64,000 nt of DNA from Jongsikchunia kroppenstedtii DSM 45133 (GTDB lineage: Bacteria; Actinomycetota; Actinomycetes; Mycobacteriales; Mycobacteriaceae). The translations under genes and the position numbers were made by a program. Below, one piece after another: positions 10,201 to 18,376 of the stretch (position 1 is its first letter; each line of letters begins with the position of its first letter). Under the pieces are notes generated by a model. The model had not been told where the DNA came from. It worked only from the letters and a program-made list of their open reading frames with translations, and searched no databases. The stretch is taken from the NCBI RefSeq assembly GCF_000380485.1, contig NZ_AQYG01000050.1:356410-420409 (forward strand), read 5' to 3'.

Positions 10201-11848
10201 GCAGATCCGCCTCGGCGCCGATCGACGTACCGATCGAGGTGACGACCTCCTCGCGGATCGCGTCCAGCGGCGGGTTGGTGACCTGCGCGAAGAGCTGCGA
10301 GAAGTAGTCGAACAGCATCCGCGGCCGCTTCGACAGCACCGCGATCGGGGTGTCGGTACCCATCGAGCCGATGGCCTCCGCGCCGGTGCGCGCCATCGGC
10401 GTCACCAGGACGCTGAGCTCCTCGGTGGTGTAGCCGAACACCTGCTGACGCAGGGTGACCCGGCTGTGCGACATGTGCTCGTGCGGGCGGTCGGGCAGAT
10501 CGGCGAGCCGGATCAGCCCCTCCGACAGCCACTCCGCGTACGGGTGCTCGCTCGCGAGCTGGTTCTTGATCTCGTCGTCGCTGACGATGCGGCCCTGCTC
10601 GGTGTCGACCAGGAACATCTTGCCCGGCTGCAGCCGGACGCGGCTGACGATCTCCGACGGCTCGATGCCCAGGACACCGACCTCGGAGGCCATGACGACC
10701 AGTCCGTCCTTGGTGACCCAGATACGGCTGGGGCGCAGACCATTTCGGTCGAGCACCGCGCCGACCACGGTGCCGTCGGTGAAGGCCACCGAGGCCGGGC
10801 CGTCCCACGGCTCCATCAGGGTCGAGTGGTACTGGTAGAACGCCTTGAGGTGGTCCGGCATGCTCTCATGCCGCTCCCACGCTTCGGGGATCATCATCAG
10901 CACGGCATGCGGCAGGCTGCGGCCGCCCAGGTGCAGCAGCTCGAGCACCTCGTCGAAACGCGCGGTGTCCGAGGCGCCCTTGGTGTTGACCGGGAAGATC
11001 TTGTCCGCGGTGCCCTCGCCGAACACGCTGGTGTCGATGAGCGCCTCGCGGGCCCGCATCCAGTTCTCGTTGCCGGTGACGGTGTTGATCTCGCCGTTGT
11101 GGGCGACGCGCCGGAACGGGTGGGCCAGCGGCCACGACGGGAACGTGTTGGTGGAGAAGCGCGAGTGCACCAGGCCCAGCGCCGACTCGACCCGGTCGTC
11201 CTGCAGGTCCAGGTAGAAGCTGCGCAGCTGCGGGGTCGTCAGCATGCCCTTGTAGACGAAGGTCTTGCCGGACAGGCTCGGGAAGTACGCGGTCTCGCGG
11301 CCCGGACCGTCCTGGCCGGCGCCCTTGGTGCCGAGCTCGGTCTCGACCCGCTTGCGCACGACGAACGCCTTGCGCTCGAGCTCCATGCCGCTGGCACCGG
11401 AGATGAAGACCTGACGGAAGTTCGGCATCGCGTCGCGGGCGAGGGCGCCCAGCGAGGAGTCGTCGACCGGGACATCGCGCCAGCCCAGCAGGGTCAGGCC
11501 CTCGGACTCGACGATCTTCTCGATCGACGCGCAGGCCTGCTTGGCGTCCTCGGAACCCTGCGGCAGGAAGGCGATGCCGGTGGCATAGCTGCCCTCGGCG
11601 GGCAGGGTGAAGTCGACGACCTCACGCAGGAACCGGTCCGGAACCTGAATCATGATTCCGGCACCGTCGCCGGTATTCGGCTCGGCGCCGGCGGCGCCGC
11701 GGTGCTCGAGGTTCACCAGTGCGGTGATCGCCTTGTCCACCAAGTCGCGGCTGCGACGACCGTGCATGTCGACCACAAAGGCCACACCACAGGAATCGTG
11801 CTCATTAACCGGGTTGTAGAGACCGGTCATGCCCGGGGCTTGCTTCAT
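7265..11848 (-). CDS. gltB: Glutamate synthase large subunit
   Basis: The 1527-residue protein matches the length of M. tuberculosis GltB. The N-terminal class II glutaminase begins after a propeptide of 19 residues at Cys20 ([10 protein letters not shown]), which becomes the catalytic N-terminal nucleophile. The central and FMN-binding synthase domain contains [34 protein letters not shown] and the 3Fe-4S motif [15 protein letters not shown]. The C-terminal GXGXG beta-helix domain ([20 protein letters not shown]) ends the protein. It makes glutamate from glutamine and 2-oxoglutarate in nitrogen assimilation. The ATG at 11848, preceded by AGGTGTGAAGA, is preferred over an in-frame ATG six codons later. 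Confidence 0.97.
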   Translation of the reverse strand: MKQAPGMTGLYNPVNEHDSCGVAFVVDMHGRRSRDLVDKAITALVNLEHRGAAGAEPNTGDGAGIMIQVPDRFLREVVDFTLPAEGSYATGIAFLPQGSEDAKQACASIEKIVESEGLTLLGWRDVPVDDSSLGALARDAMPNFRQVFISGASGMELERKAFVVRKRVETELGTKGAGQDGPGRETAYFPSLSGKTFVYKGMLTTPQLRSFYLDLQDDRVESALGLVHSRFSTNTFPSWPLAHPFRRVAHNGEINTVTGNENWMRAREALIDTSVFGEGTADKIFPVNTKGASDTARFDEVLELLHLGGRSLPHAVLMMIPEAWERHESMPDHLKAFYQYHSTLMEPWDGPASVAFTDGTVVGAVLDRNGLRPSRIWVTKDGLVVMASEVGVLGIEPSEIVSRVRLQPGKMFLVDTEQGRIVSDDEIKNQLASEHPYAEWLSEGLIRLADLPDRPHEHMSHSRVTLRQQVFGYTTEELSVLVTPMARTGAEAIGSMGTDTPIAVLSKRPRMLFDYFSQLFAQVTNPPLDAIREEVVTSIGTSIGAEADLLNPGPESCHQIELTGPILDNDELAKLIHINADGNHPEYKSVVMRGLYPVADGGAGLRKAIDEILTEVSAAIAGGARLVVLSDRESDENLAPIPSLLLTSAVHHHLVREKTRTQVGLLVEAGDAREVHHMAALVGFGAAAINPYMAFESIEDMSLRGVLGEVDFDTARKNYIKAAGKGVLKVMSKMGISTIASYTGAQLFQVIGLSQELVDEYFTGLQSHLGGVGLDEIAADVAARHALAFNDRPSEWAHRELEVGGEYQWRREGEYHLFNPDTVFKLQHSTRTGQYDVFKEYTKLVDDQSKQLAALRGLFEFNFGDRDPIPIEKVEPASKIVKRFSTGAMSFGSISAEAHETLAIAMNRLGGRSNSGEGGEDPNRFTPDENGDWRRSAIKQVASGRFGVTAHYLSNCTDIQIKMAQGAKPGEGGQLPPHKVYPWVAEVRGSTPGVGLISPPPHHDIYSIEDLAQLIHDLKNANPQARIHVKLVSEVGVGTVAAGVSKAHADVVLISGHDGGTGATPLTSEKHAGAPWELGLAETQQTLLLNGLRDRIVVQVDGQLKTGRDVVVAALLGAEEFGFATAPLVVSGCVMMRVCHLDTCPVGVATQNPVLRERFTGKPEFVENFFMFIAEEVRELLARLGFRTLQEAVGQIQMLDTGKALAHWKSAKAGKLDLSPILAQVESPFMNQDPYCSGTQDHGLDKALDQQLIVASREAIDNREPVRFNSDITNVNRTVGTMLGHEVTKAHGANGLPQHTIQIDFTGSAGNSFGAFMPKGITLRLEGDANDYVGKGLSGGEIVVRPPKDAPDGFVAEDNIIAGNVIGFGATGGKILLRGGVGERFCVRNSGATAVVEGVGDHGCEYMTGGRVVVLGKTGRNFAAGMSGGIAYVYDPEGTFAANLNTELVDMETIDLEDADFLWAIVGEHAKETESPVAVRILAEWATERQNFRKVMPRDYKRVLLAIEVAKAEGRNVDEAIMEAANG

Positions 11849-12195
11849 TTCTTCACACCTTTTGCAACGCGTCGCGAGGACGCACCCAGCCAGCTGACCG
11901 CGCACAAGCAGCGGGCGCGCCGGACAGGTCGTGACCGGGCACGAGTTGGGGCCAGGTGCTACACCGATGCCCCCCGCTGCGCAGTGTGGGCTGTGTGCGC
12001 GGAAGTCGGGACCATCAGCACCGTTGCTTTCCGGTCTACTCAACTGACCCGATCCGGCGGGGGTGTCCCGCTGATCCAAGCCAATCGATAGATTTTCTCA
12101 TGCAGTCGCCCCAACTCGAAATCGGATTCCGAAATCGTAGGCCTGAACTGCGGAAATGCCCCTACAGGCAAACCTGGCAAACGGGATAAACCGCC
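11849..12195. promoter_or_regulatory. Upstream region of gltB
   Basis: This 347-bp stretch holds no gene I can support. On the minus strand a weak promoter candidate is visible: TTGGGG (12114 to 12109), an 18-base spacer, then TATCGA (12090 to 12085). This would give a long leader of more than 200 bases before gltB. I did not find a convincing GlnR-type box or a riboswitch. The right end lies downstream of the frameshifted methyltransferase gene. Confidence 0.35.
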
Positions 12196-12991
12196 CTATC
12201 GGCGCGCAACCATCAACTGCGGCGGCATCACCGGATCGATCTGCGCCGCGGCCTCACCACGGTCGTGTTCGCGCAGTACATCACCCGGATCGGTGACATC
12301 GACCGACCAGCCGCGCCCCTCGAGGTATCCCTGCACGTTGATTGCCGACCGCCACAGCCGCCGCACGTCGGCATAGGCGTCCGCCGTAAAGGTCCGCGCG
12401 ACCGCGGCACGATTGCGGGTGGTGAAGGCGGCGCTCGAACCCGGGGCGGAGAGTCGGTCGATGCCGTCCACCACGGCCTCGGCGTCGGCCGCCTCCAGGT
12501 AGACCAGCAATCCCTCGGCCAGCCACAGGGACGGACGGGACGGATCGAAGCCGTTGTCACACAATGCTTTCTGCCAGTCCTCGGTCAGGTCGGCCACCAC
12601 CGTCCGCCGCCAGGATCGGCTCCTTGTAGTCGAACAGCTGCCGGCGATCGAGCTCATAGACGACGGTCTCCGCGGACAGCGGCAGACGCAGCGCCCGGGT
12701 GTCCAGCCCCGCCCCGAGCAGCACGATCTGGTCGACGGTCGCGCCGGCGACCAGATCATCCAAGAACACTGTGCGGGCGACGATCCAGTTGTACATCCGC
12801 CGCACCGCGGCCGGATCCCGAGAACGTCGGCCTGCGTCGGCGGCGAAACCGCCGGGATCGAAGCCGACGGCATAGGGATCATCGAACAGGGCATCGGGCC
12901 GGGCCGACTCGGTCGCGCGAGCCCGCGCCACCCCGAGCGCGGTATGGCCGACCGCGTCGATCGCTTCGGCGGCATCGGGATTGGCGCTCAT
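12196..12991 (-). pseudogene. TIGR00027-type SAM-dependent methyltransferase, frameshifted
   Basis: Two overlapping frames together spell one methyltransferase of the leucine carboxyl methyltransferase/TIGR00027 family, common in mycobacteria and Nocardia. The first frame starts MSANPDAAEAIDAVGHTALG at 12991 and carries the SAM-binding segment QIVLLGAGLDTRALRLPL and YELDRRQLFDYKEPI. The second, one base off, continues with RRTVVADLTEDWQKALCDNG, WLAEGLLVYL and the family C-terminus. The switch lies near 12600-12620, in the run encoding ILAADGGG versus WRRTVVAD. Total length (796 bp) is one base more than a multiple of three, consistent with one inserted base. Either the gene is dead or the sequence has an error; few other defects are seen, so a recent event is likely. 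Confidence 0.8.
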
Positions 12992-13116
12992 CCGACCGAT
13001 GATTCCCTGAAAACCTGACCGAGGCGACCCGATGACCGGTATATCCGGGTTCATGCGGCGCTCTGGTCCGGTTTTCAGGGGCGGTGAACGGGAGCGCCGA
13101 GCGGTAACGTCGGTGC

Positions 13117-13929
13117 GTGCGTCACGCATCGCCGATCGCGGCCGATTCCACGGGCACCGTGCTGCACCTGGGACCCGCGCTGGCGGTCGCCATCGTGCTG
13201 CTGGCCATCGCGGCCGCCGTGGTCCTGTGGCTGGGCCGCACCGGTCATCACTGGGCCGCGCTGTGGGCGTCCACCCGCGGCGGCGTGCAGCTGGCCCTGC
13301 TCGCCCTGATCATCGGCCTGGTCGTGCACAACCTCTGGGCCACAGCCGGATTCATCGTGTTAATGGCGGCGATCGCCGCCATCACCGCCACCTCGCGGAT
13401 CACCCGCACCCGCCCGACGCTGCACGCGATCGGCGTCGTCGCGCTCGCCGTCTGCGCCGCCCCGATCGCGCTCGTGCTGGTGCTGATCCCGGCCGGAGTG
13501 CTGCCGGCGAACGGGCTCGCCCTCATCCCGACCGCCGGGATCCTGATGGGCAACGCGATGAACACCGCGTCGTTGACCGGGCGCCGCGCCAACGACGAGC
13601 TGCTCGGCCGGGCCGGCGAGGTGGAGGCGGCGCTGTCACTGGGGTTCGTCCAGTACGAGGCGCGCATGGAGGTTTGCCGCGAGGCTGCGGCGACCGCCCT
13701 GGTCCCCTCCCTCGACCAGACCCGGACCGTCGGCCTCGTCACCATCCCCGGCGCCTTCGTCGGCATGGTGCTCGGCGGCGCGAGCCCGGCCGAGGCGGCG
13801 ATCATGCAGCTCTTCGTCCTCGTCGGCATCCTCGCGGTCGCCGGTGTCTCGCTCGTCGCCGTCACCGCGCTGGTGGCGCGCGGCGACCTTTACAGCGCCG
13901 TGGGTCGGGTCCCACGAACCAGCAGCTGA
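13117..13929 (+). CDS. FetB/YbbM-like (UPF0014) ABC transporter permease
   Basis: The 270-residue protein is very hydrophobic, with about seven membrane segments, and carries the UPF0014 hallmarks: STRGGVQLALLALIIGLV, LIPTAGILMGNAMNTASL, the cytoplasmic run AALSLGFVQYEA, and PSLDQTRTVGLVTIPGAFVG followed by MVLGGASP. In E. coli, FetB is the permease of an iron exporter that works with the ATPase FetA. No FetA-like ATPase is next to it, so any partner is elsewhere. The GTG at 13117 gives the family N-terminus. It is divergent from the broken methyltransferase gene, with a 125-bp promoter region between. Confidence 0.85.
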   Translation: MRHASPIAADSTGTVLHLGPALAVAIVLLAIAAAVVLWLGRTGHHWAALWASTRGGVQLALLALIIGLVVHNLWATAGFIVLMAAIAAITATSRITRTRPTLHAIGVVALAVCAAPIALVLVLIPAGVLPANGLALIPTAGILMGNAMNTASLTGRRANDELLGRAGEVEAALSLGFVQYEARMEVCREAAATALVPSLDQTRTVGLVTIPGAFVGMVLGGASPAEAAIMQLFVLVGILAVAGVSLVAVTALVARGDLYSAVGRVPRTSS

Positions 13930-13950
13930 CTCTGCTAGAGAGGTAGTAGA

Positions 13951-13968
13951 GCCGGCAACGACGCCGGC
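13951..13968 (+). promoter_or_regulatory. Small hairpin upstream of the esterase RBS
   Basis: GCCGGC-AACGAC-GCCGGC can form a six-base-pair stem with a six-base loop. It sits between the FetB-like gene and the next gene, a few bases before the strong GGAGGAAG ribosome site. It could end the upstream transcript or affect access to the ribosome site; there is no T-tract. Confidence 0.3.
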
Positions 13969-13981
13969 AGGGAGGAAGCAG

Positions 13982-14980
13982 ATGGATCTGCCGACCCGAG
14001 TACTGACCATGGCCGCGGAGATCATCTCCCGGGGCGGAATGACGGCCGTCGCCGCCCTCGGTCCGGTGTCGCGCGCCGCGATCCCACGCCTGCGACCGCT
14101 GCTGAATCGCGGGATGGCACGGGCGATGTCAGTGCCCGCGGGCACTCGCTGGTGGCCGGACACAGAGAGCCCCGTCCCCGGCGAATGGGTGCTCGGCCCG
14201 TCCGTCGCCGCCGACTTCACCGCCCGCGGCATCCAATCACCCTCAGCGGCAGCGGAACTCGGTTCCGGCGCGATCTACTACATCCACGGCAGCGGCTACA
14301 GCGTCTGCTCACCCGCCACGCATCGCGCCCTGGTGGCGACGCTTTCCGATTTGACGGGTCTGCCCGCGTTCGCCGTCAGCTACCGCCTCGGCCCGGAGAA
14401 CCACTGCCCGGCCGCGGGCGACGATGCGATCGCCGGTTTCCGGTGGCTGCTCGAGACCGGGTTCGCCCCCGGTTCGATCGTCGTCGGCGGCGATTCCGCA
14501 GGTGGCCATCTCGGCCTGGATCTGTTGCGCTGCAATCACATCGATTCGATCGCGCCGCCTGCCGCGCTCGTCTTCTTCTCGCCGCTGCTCGACCCGAGCT
14601 TCGCGCTGTCCGCCGAACAGGAGAAGGTGCGCCGCGATCCGCTCTTCACCGCGGCCGCGGCCAGACGCATCGTCGGCTGGTACGTCGGGGACGCGGCGTA
14701 CAGCGATCCACGAGTGACCATACCCATCACGCCCGACCTGCCGATCCCGCCGACGCTGATCCACGCCGGCGAGCTGGAGATGATGTCGGCCGACGCGCGG
14801 GAGATGGCGCGGCAAATGACCGCCGCGGGAGGCCCGGTGACACTGAGGATCTGGCCCGGACAGGGGCATGTCTTCCAACTGATGTCGGCGGGCAGCACAG
14901 CCGCCGGGCAGGCCATCGCCGAAGCCGCCGGCTTCATCCGGGCCTCGCTCGGGTCCGGCGGGCGCAGCCTGGCCCAGTAG
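13982..14980 (+). CDS. HSL-family alpha/beta hydrolase (esterase/lipase)
   Basis: The 332-residue protein has the hormone-sensitive-lipase family layout. The oxyanion motif reads YYIHGSGYSV (HGSG rather than the usual HGGG). The nucleophile motif is GGDSAGGHLG. The acid is probably in HAGELEMMSADAREMA and the histidine in GQGHVFQLM. A conserved PAFAVSYRLGPENHCPAAGDD block precedes the nucleophile. It should hydrolyse short or medium acyl esters, probably in the cytoplasm, as no signal peptide is seen. The ATG at 13982 follows GGAGGAAGCAG. The next gene starts 50 bp downstream and may share the transcript. Confidence 0.88.
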   Translation: MDLPTRVLTMAAEIISRGGMTAVAALGPVSRAAIPRLRPLLNRGMARAMSVPAGTRWWPDTESPVPGEWVLGPSVAADFTARGIQSPSAAAELGSGAIYYIHGSGYSVCSPATHRALVATLSDLTGLPAFAVSYRLGPENHCPAAGDDAIAGFRWLLETGFAPGSIVVGGDSAGGHLGLDLLRCNHIDSIAPPAALVFFSPLLDPSFALSAEQEKVRRDPLFTAAAARRIVGWYVGDAAYSDPRVTIPITPDLPIPPTLIHAGELEMMSADAREMARQMTAAGGPVTLRIWPGQGHVFQLMSAGSTAAGQAIAEAAGFIRASLGSGGRSLAQ

Positions 14981-15030
14981 CTGCAAAGCGCGGATACTCG
15001 ACGGCACAGCCAGAGCTATCCGGAGGTGCC

Positions 15031-15345
15031 ATGATTGCCGCGTTCTCGATCAGCCCGATGGGCGGCACCGACGAAGGCCCCGACGGCGGCGTATCGGCCG
15101 CGGTGGCCGAGGCGGTGGCCATCGTGCGCGCCTCCGGCCTGCCCTGCGAGACCAACTCGATGTTCACCAACATCGAGGGCGACTGGGACGAGGTAATGGC
15201 CGTGATCAAGGCCTGCGTCGACCGGCTGGCCCAGACCGCTCCACGGGTGTCGCTGGTGGTCAAGGCCGATATCCGGCCGGGGTACGACGGCCAGCTCGCG
15301 GCGAAGGTTGACCGCGTCGAGCAGCACCTGCGCGACGCCGAATAG
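15031..15345 (+). CDS. MTH1187/YkoF-type thiamine-binding protein
   Basis: This 104-residue protein matches the UPF0045/MTH1187 family (Thiamine_BP), small ferredoxin-like fold proteins that bind thiamine or related molecules. Typical features are the start MIAAFSISPMGG, the middle SGLPCETNSMFTNIEGDWDE and the basic end LVVKADIRPGYDG. Length is normal. The start is firm: CGGAGGTGCC immediately precedes the ATG. It follows the esterase on the same strand. The exact ligand and role are not known for this branch. Confidence 0.8.
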   Translation: MIAAFSISPMGGTDEGPDGGVSAAVAEAVAIVRASGLPCETNSMFTNIEGDWDEVMAVIKACVDRLAQTAPRVSLVVKADIRPGYDGQLAAKVDRVEQHLRDAE

Positions 15346-15358
15346 GGAGTCGGGCCGC

Positions 15359-15679
15359 TCAACGGCGCGACTTCGGTTCCGTCTCGATCAGGTCCGCGAC
15401 CCCTTCGTGCACCGCAGCGGTGACCCGAACGCGGTCGCCGGTGGCGAGCAGATCGAGCAGCGCGCCGCGAAGCAGGGCGAGCACGGCCGTGCGTTGCCGC
15501 TCGCCGGCGGCAGTGTGCCGAAACGCGGCCGGCTGACAGTGGGCGAGAACATCGAGCCAGTCGATGACGGTGCGGCGAGCGAAGTCCGCCCACGGTCCGC
15601 CGGGGTCGAGCAGCGAACGGGCGTAGCCCTCGGTCCACAGGACGAGCAGGTCTCGATGGTCGGGGTCGGCGAGCCAACC
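15359..15679 (-). pseudogene. C-terminal remnant of a TetR-family regulator
   Basis: On the minus strand an open stretch of 106 codons reads GWLADPDHRDLLVLWTEGYA, then RSLLDPGGPWADFARRTVID, then LALLRGALLDLLATGDRVRV, and ends IETEPKSRR-stop. The amphipathic helices and overall pattern look like the ligand-binding C-terminal half of a TetR-type regulator. There is no in-frame ATG and no helix-turn-helix part; an in-frame TGA lies immediately upstream of the preserved part. I could not find the missing N-terminal half in the 150 bases upstream in any frame. It is best read as a 5'-deleted pseudogene. Confidence 0.6.
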
Positions 15680-15831
15680 TCAGACCTACGAACTCGATCT
15701 AGCAGGGAACGCCGGCACCGCCGCCGAGGTCCCGGGTTCGCCCGGCGCCCCTCCCGCGCGGAGGTCTTGACCTGCTGCCGAAACGCAGCCGGTGGGCGAG
15801 CTACTTCGGCCGCGGCCGCCGCCGATCGGCA

Positions 15832-16359
15832 TCACAACCATCCCCGTTGGTGCGCCTTCTGTGCGGCCTCGGCCCGGGTGCTCGCGCCCGTCTTACCGAT
15901 CGCGCTGGACAGGTAGTTGCGGACCGTCCCGGCCGACAGATGCACATCCTGGGCGATCACCGCGACCGTCGCACCGGACAGCGCCGCACGGAGCACGTCG
16001 CGCTCCCGCTCGGTGAGCGGGTTGTGGCCGTCGGTCAACGATTCGGTGGCCAGCGTCGGATCGATCACCCGCAGCCTGGCATGGACCCGGCGCACCGCAT
16101 CGGCCAGCTCGGCGGCCGGCGTGTCCTTGACGACGAAGCCCGACGCCCCGGCATCGATCGCCCGGCGCAGATAGCCGGGCCGGCCGAAGGTCGTGACGAT
16201 GAGCGAACGCACCTGTGGCAGCGCGGCTTTCACGTCGGCCGCCACCGCGATACCGTCCTTGCCCGGCATCTCGATGTCCAGCAGGCAAACCTGCGCCCGC
16301 GATTCGGCGGCCGCCGCCACGACCTCGTCGGCGAGCAGTAGTCGGATCGATTCGGTCAT
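15832..16359 (-). CDS. NarL/DesR-type response regulator with a deleted receiver segment
   Basis: The 175-residue protein ends in a complete LuxR-type helix-turn-helix (LTERERDVLRAALSGATVAV, then SAGTVRNYLSSAIGKTGAST). The receiver keeps the phospho-acceptor Asp28 in LLDIEMPGKDG, the Thr in IVTTFGRPGYLRRA and the Lys in FVVKDTP. The N-terminus reads MTESIRLLLADEVVAAAAES: compared with the usual pattern (LLADDQ...GDEVVAA) about 29 residues are missing in frame, including one of the two acidic metal-binding residues, helix 1 and strand 2. The receiver can hardly fold normally, so it may be inactive or phosphorylation-independent. The gene overlaps the kinase gene by four bases. A sequencing or assembly gap is an alternative. 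Confidence 0.85.
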   Translation of the reverse strand: MTESIRLLLADEVVAAAAESRAQVCLLDIEMPGKDGIAVAADVKAALPQVRSLIVTTFGRPGYLRRAIDAGASGFVVKDTPAAELADAVRRVHARLRVIDPTLATESLTDGHNPLTERERDVLRAALSGATVAVIAQDVHLSAGTVRNYLSSAIGKTGASTRAEAAQKAHQRGWL

Positions 16360-17567
16360 CCGGTCACCACCAATCGGGTGCCGGCCGGTTCCCCCGGACC
16401 CACATCGAGCCGCCCGCCGACGTCGTGCACCCGGTCGATCAGGCCGCGCAGCCCGTTGCCGACGCTGCCGGTGAACCCGCTGCCGTCGTCCACCACGCTG
16501 ATGCGGCGCCGTTCCAGCACGACCCGGCAGTGGGCCGCGCCGCTGTGCCGCACCACATTCGTGACCGCCTCCCGCAGCACCCAGGCGAACAGCGGCTGCA
16601 TGTCTTCGTCGACCACCTCGACATCGACCGGCAGCTCGGGATCGATCTGCGCCGCGGACAGGGCCGTCCGCGCGGCAAGCAGTTCGGAGGCCAGGCTCGG
16701 CGCGCGCAGCCCGCCGACCGTGGCGCGCACCTCGCTCAGCGCCGACCGCGCGATCCGCTGCATGTCGGCGAGCTCGGCCTTGGCGCGTTCCGAGTCGATA
16801 TCCACCAATCGCTCCGCCAGTTCGGATTTCACGGTCAGCACCGTCAGCGAGTGTCCGAGCACGTCGTGCACGTCCCGGGCCACCCGTTCGCGCTCGGCCA
16901 CCACCGCCATCCGCTCGTCGATCGCCCGCTGCCGGCGCGCCAGCTCCTCCCGCTGCGTTTCGCGGATCTGCATCGCCCGCATCGCCGGCATCACCACGCC
17001 GACGACGAGCAGGGTCGCGACGGTCCCGCTGTCCAGCGACCAACCGGGCACGAGTTCCGGGATCACCAACGCCGAGCCGACGATGAGGATCACCAGTCCG
17101 TAGCCGACGAGCCCGGCTCGCCATCGCGTCGACTCGTCGTCCCGAAACAGGTTCGGGACCGCGAACACCGCGCAGGCCATCAGATAGGGAGCCAGCCCGA
17201 AGACGTCCTGCTGCAGCACCGGGACCAGCGCCGCCACGATCACGACCAGTGTCCCCAGCAACGACGCTCCGACCCGGCGCGGACGCGGGCCGGCGTACTC
17301 GGGCCCGAACATCGCCATCATGCAGACGACGGTGTAGGTCAGCGCGAAGAGTCCCAGGAGGACGAGGCCGATGATCTTCGCGGTCAACGAATGATCCGAC
17401 TTGACCACGGAGGCAATGGGATAGATCAGAAAGACGAGCCAGATCGCGGCGAATATCCACCGCCGGTCGTGCCAGGCACCGCGCAGCCACTCGGCGAGAA
17501 CGCCGCCCCGCTCGGGATCGGCGTTCTCGGCTACACAACGCTGCGTGGCGCTGGGCTCGGTTGTCAC
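16356..17567 (-). CDS. DesK-like sensor histidine kinase
   Basis: The 403-residue protein has about six to seven membrane segments in residues 30-195 and no large extracellular domain. The HisKA_3 dimerisation helix follows with the phospho-acceptor His in RERVARDVHDVLGHSLTVL (about residue 233). The ATP-binding part shows the N-box REAVTNVVRHSGAAHC, the G1-like VVDDGSGF and the G2-like NGLRGLIDRV. It probably senses a membrane or envelope signal and phosphorylates the regulator encoded next. The start is a GTG overlapping the permease stop as GTGA; the four genes of this operon are all tightly coupled. Confidence 0.92.
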   Translation of the reverse strand: MTTEPSATQRCVAENADPERGGVLAEWLRGAWHDRRWIFAAIWLVFLIYPIASVVKSDHSLTAKIIGLVLLGLFALTYTVVCMMAMFGPEYAGPRPRRVGASLLGTLVVIVAALVPVLQQDVFGLAPYLMACAVFAVPNLFRDDESTRWRAGLVGYGLVILIVGSALVIPELVPGWSLDSGTVATLLVVGVVMPAMRAMQIRETQREELARRQRAIDERMAVVAERERVARDVHDVLGHSLTVLTVKSELAERLVDIDSERAKAELADMQRIARSALSEVRATVGGLRAPSLASELLAARTALSAAQIDPELPVDVEVVDEDMQPLFAWVLREAVTNVVRHSGAAHCRVVLERRRISVVDDGSGFTGSVGNGLRGLIDRVHDVGGRLDVGPGEPAGTRLVVTG

Positions 17568-18376
17568 TGACGTTCAGTCCCTCGACGGAAGAAGTACATG
17601 GCCGCGGCGACCATGATCGCCGCCCACACCAGCACGTTGGCCACGATGATGAGCAACGACGCATGGTCCCCATGTACCGTAGCGCCGCCGGTGATCGGAT
17701 AGGTGGCCAGCGCGTTCACCCCGTACATCGGCGTGAACTGCGCGAAGGTGAGCATGTGGCCGGACATCGGCACGAACACATTGCCCGCGAAGGCCAGCAG
17801 CGTGAGCACACCGCCCTGCACCTGCATCGCGGCCTCCGCCCTCAGTGCCGATCCCACGGCCAGTCCGAAGGCTGCGAACACCGACGAGCCCAACCACCCC
17901 AGCAACACCGCCGCGATCCAGTTCCCGGCCGGCGCGTCGGCGCCCGAGGCCGTGCCCACGATCGACAAGAGCACCACCGGCATCGCGGCGATCGACAGGG
18001 CGACAATGACTTTGGTGAGTACATAGGCGCCCGGCGACATCGGAGTGAGCCGCAGGGTGCGGGTCCAGCCCGCCTGTTGTTCGAGCGCGACGCTGGCCCC
18101 GTTGGACGCGGTCGCGAGGATCGCGCCGTAGATGGCCATGTGAATCATCACGTAGGCCGCCGCATTGGCGCTGCCGATCTTCTCGTGGCCGTAGCTCTGG
18201 CTCGCACCGAAGACGACGTACATCAGGGTCGGCATCGCCAGCGTGAAGATCATGGCGCGGCGGTTGCGCGCGACTCGCCGGATGTCGAGGCGGACGTACG
18301 TGCGGCTGAAGCCGCGCGGCAGACAGTCGGCGAAGCTGTGGGCGGCGGGAGCCGCCGCCGAGGTGAGGGCAGTCAT
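17564..18376 (-). CDS. ABC-2 type transporter permease
   Basis: The 270-residue protein has about six membrane segments and the ABC2_membrane pattern: an amphipathic start (FSRTYVRLDIRRVARNRRAM), the cytoplasmic stretch LEQQAGWTRTLRLTPMSPGA, and later segments with VFVPMSGHMLTFAQFTPMYG. It should form the membrane channel for the ATPase encoded just upstream (overlap TGATG). Such two-component-linked ABC-2 pairs usually export or detoxify membrane-active compounds. The ATG at 18376 is the first base-overlapping start after the ATPase stop; a longer frame upstream would run inside the ATPase gene. Confidence 0.9.
   Translation of the reverse strand: MTALTSAAAPAAHSFADCLPRGFSRTYVRLDIRRVARNRRAMIFTLAMPTLMYVVFGASQSYGHEKIGSANAAAYVMIHMAIYGAILATASNGASVALEQQAGWTRTLRLTPMSPGAYVLTKVIVALSIAAMPVVLLSIVGTASGADAPAGNWIAAVLLGWLGSSVFAAFGLAVGSALRAEAAMQVQGGVLTLLAFAGNVFVPMSGHMLTFAQFTPMYGVNALATYPITGGATVHGDHASLLIIVANVLVWAAIMVAAAMYFFRRGTERQ

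Noticed and set aside
11849..12195. Riboswitch or GlnR site before gltB
   Set aside because: I looked for paired conserved boxes and the AC-N9-AC type pattern and saw nothing convincing.
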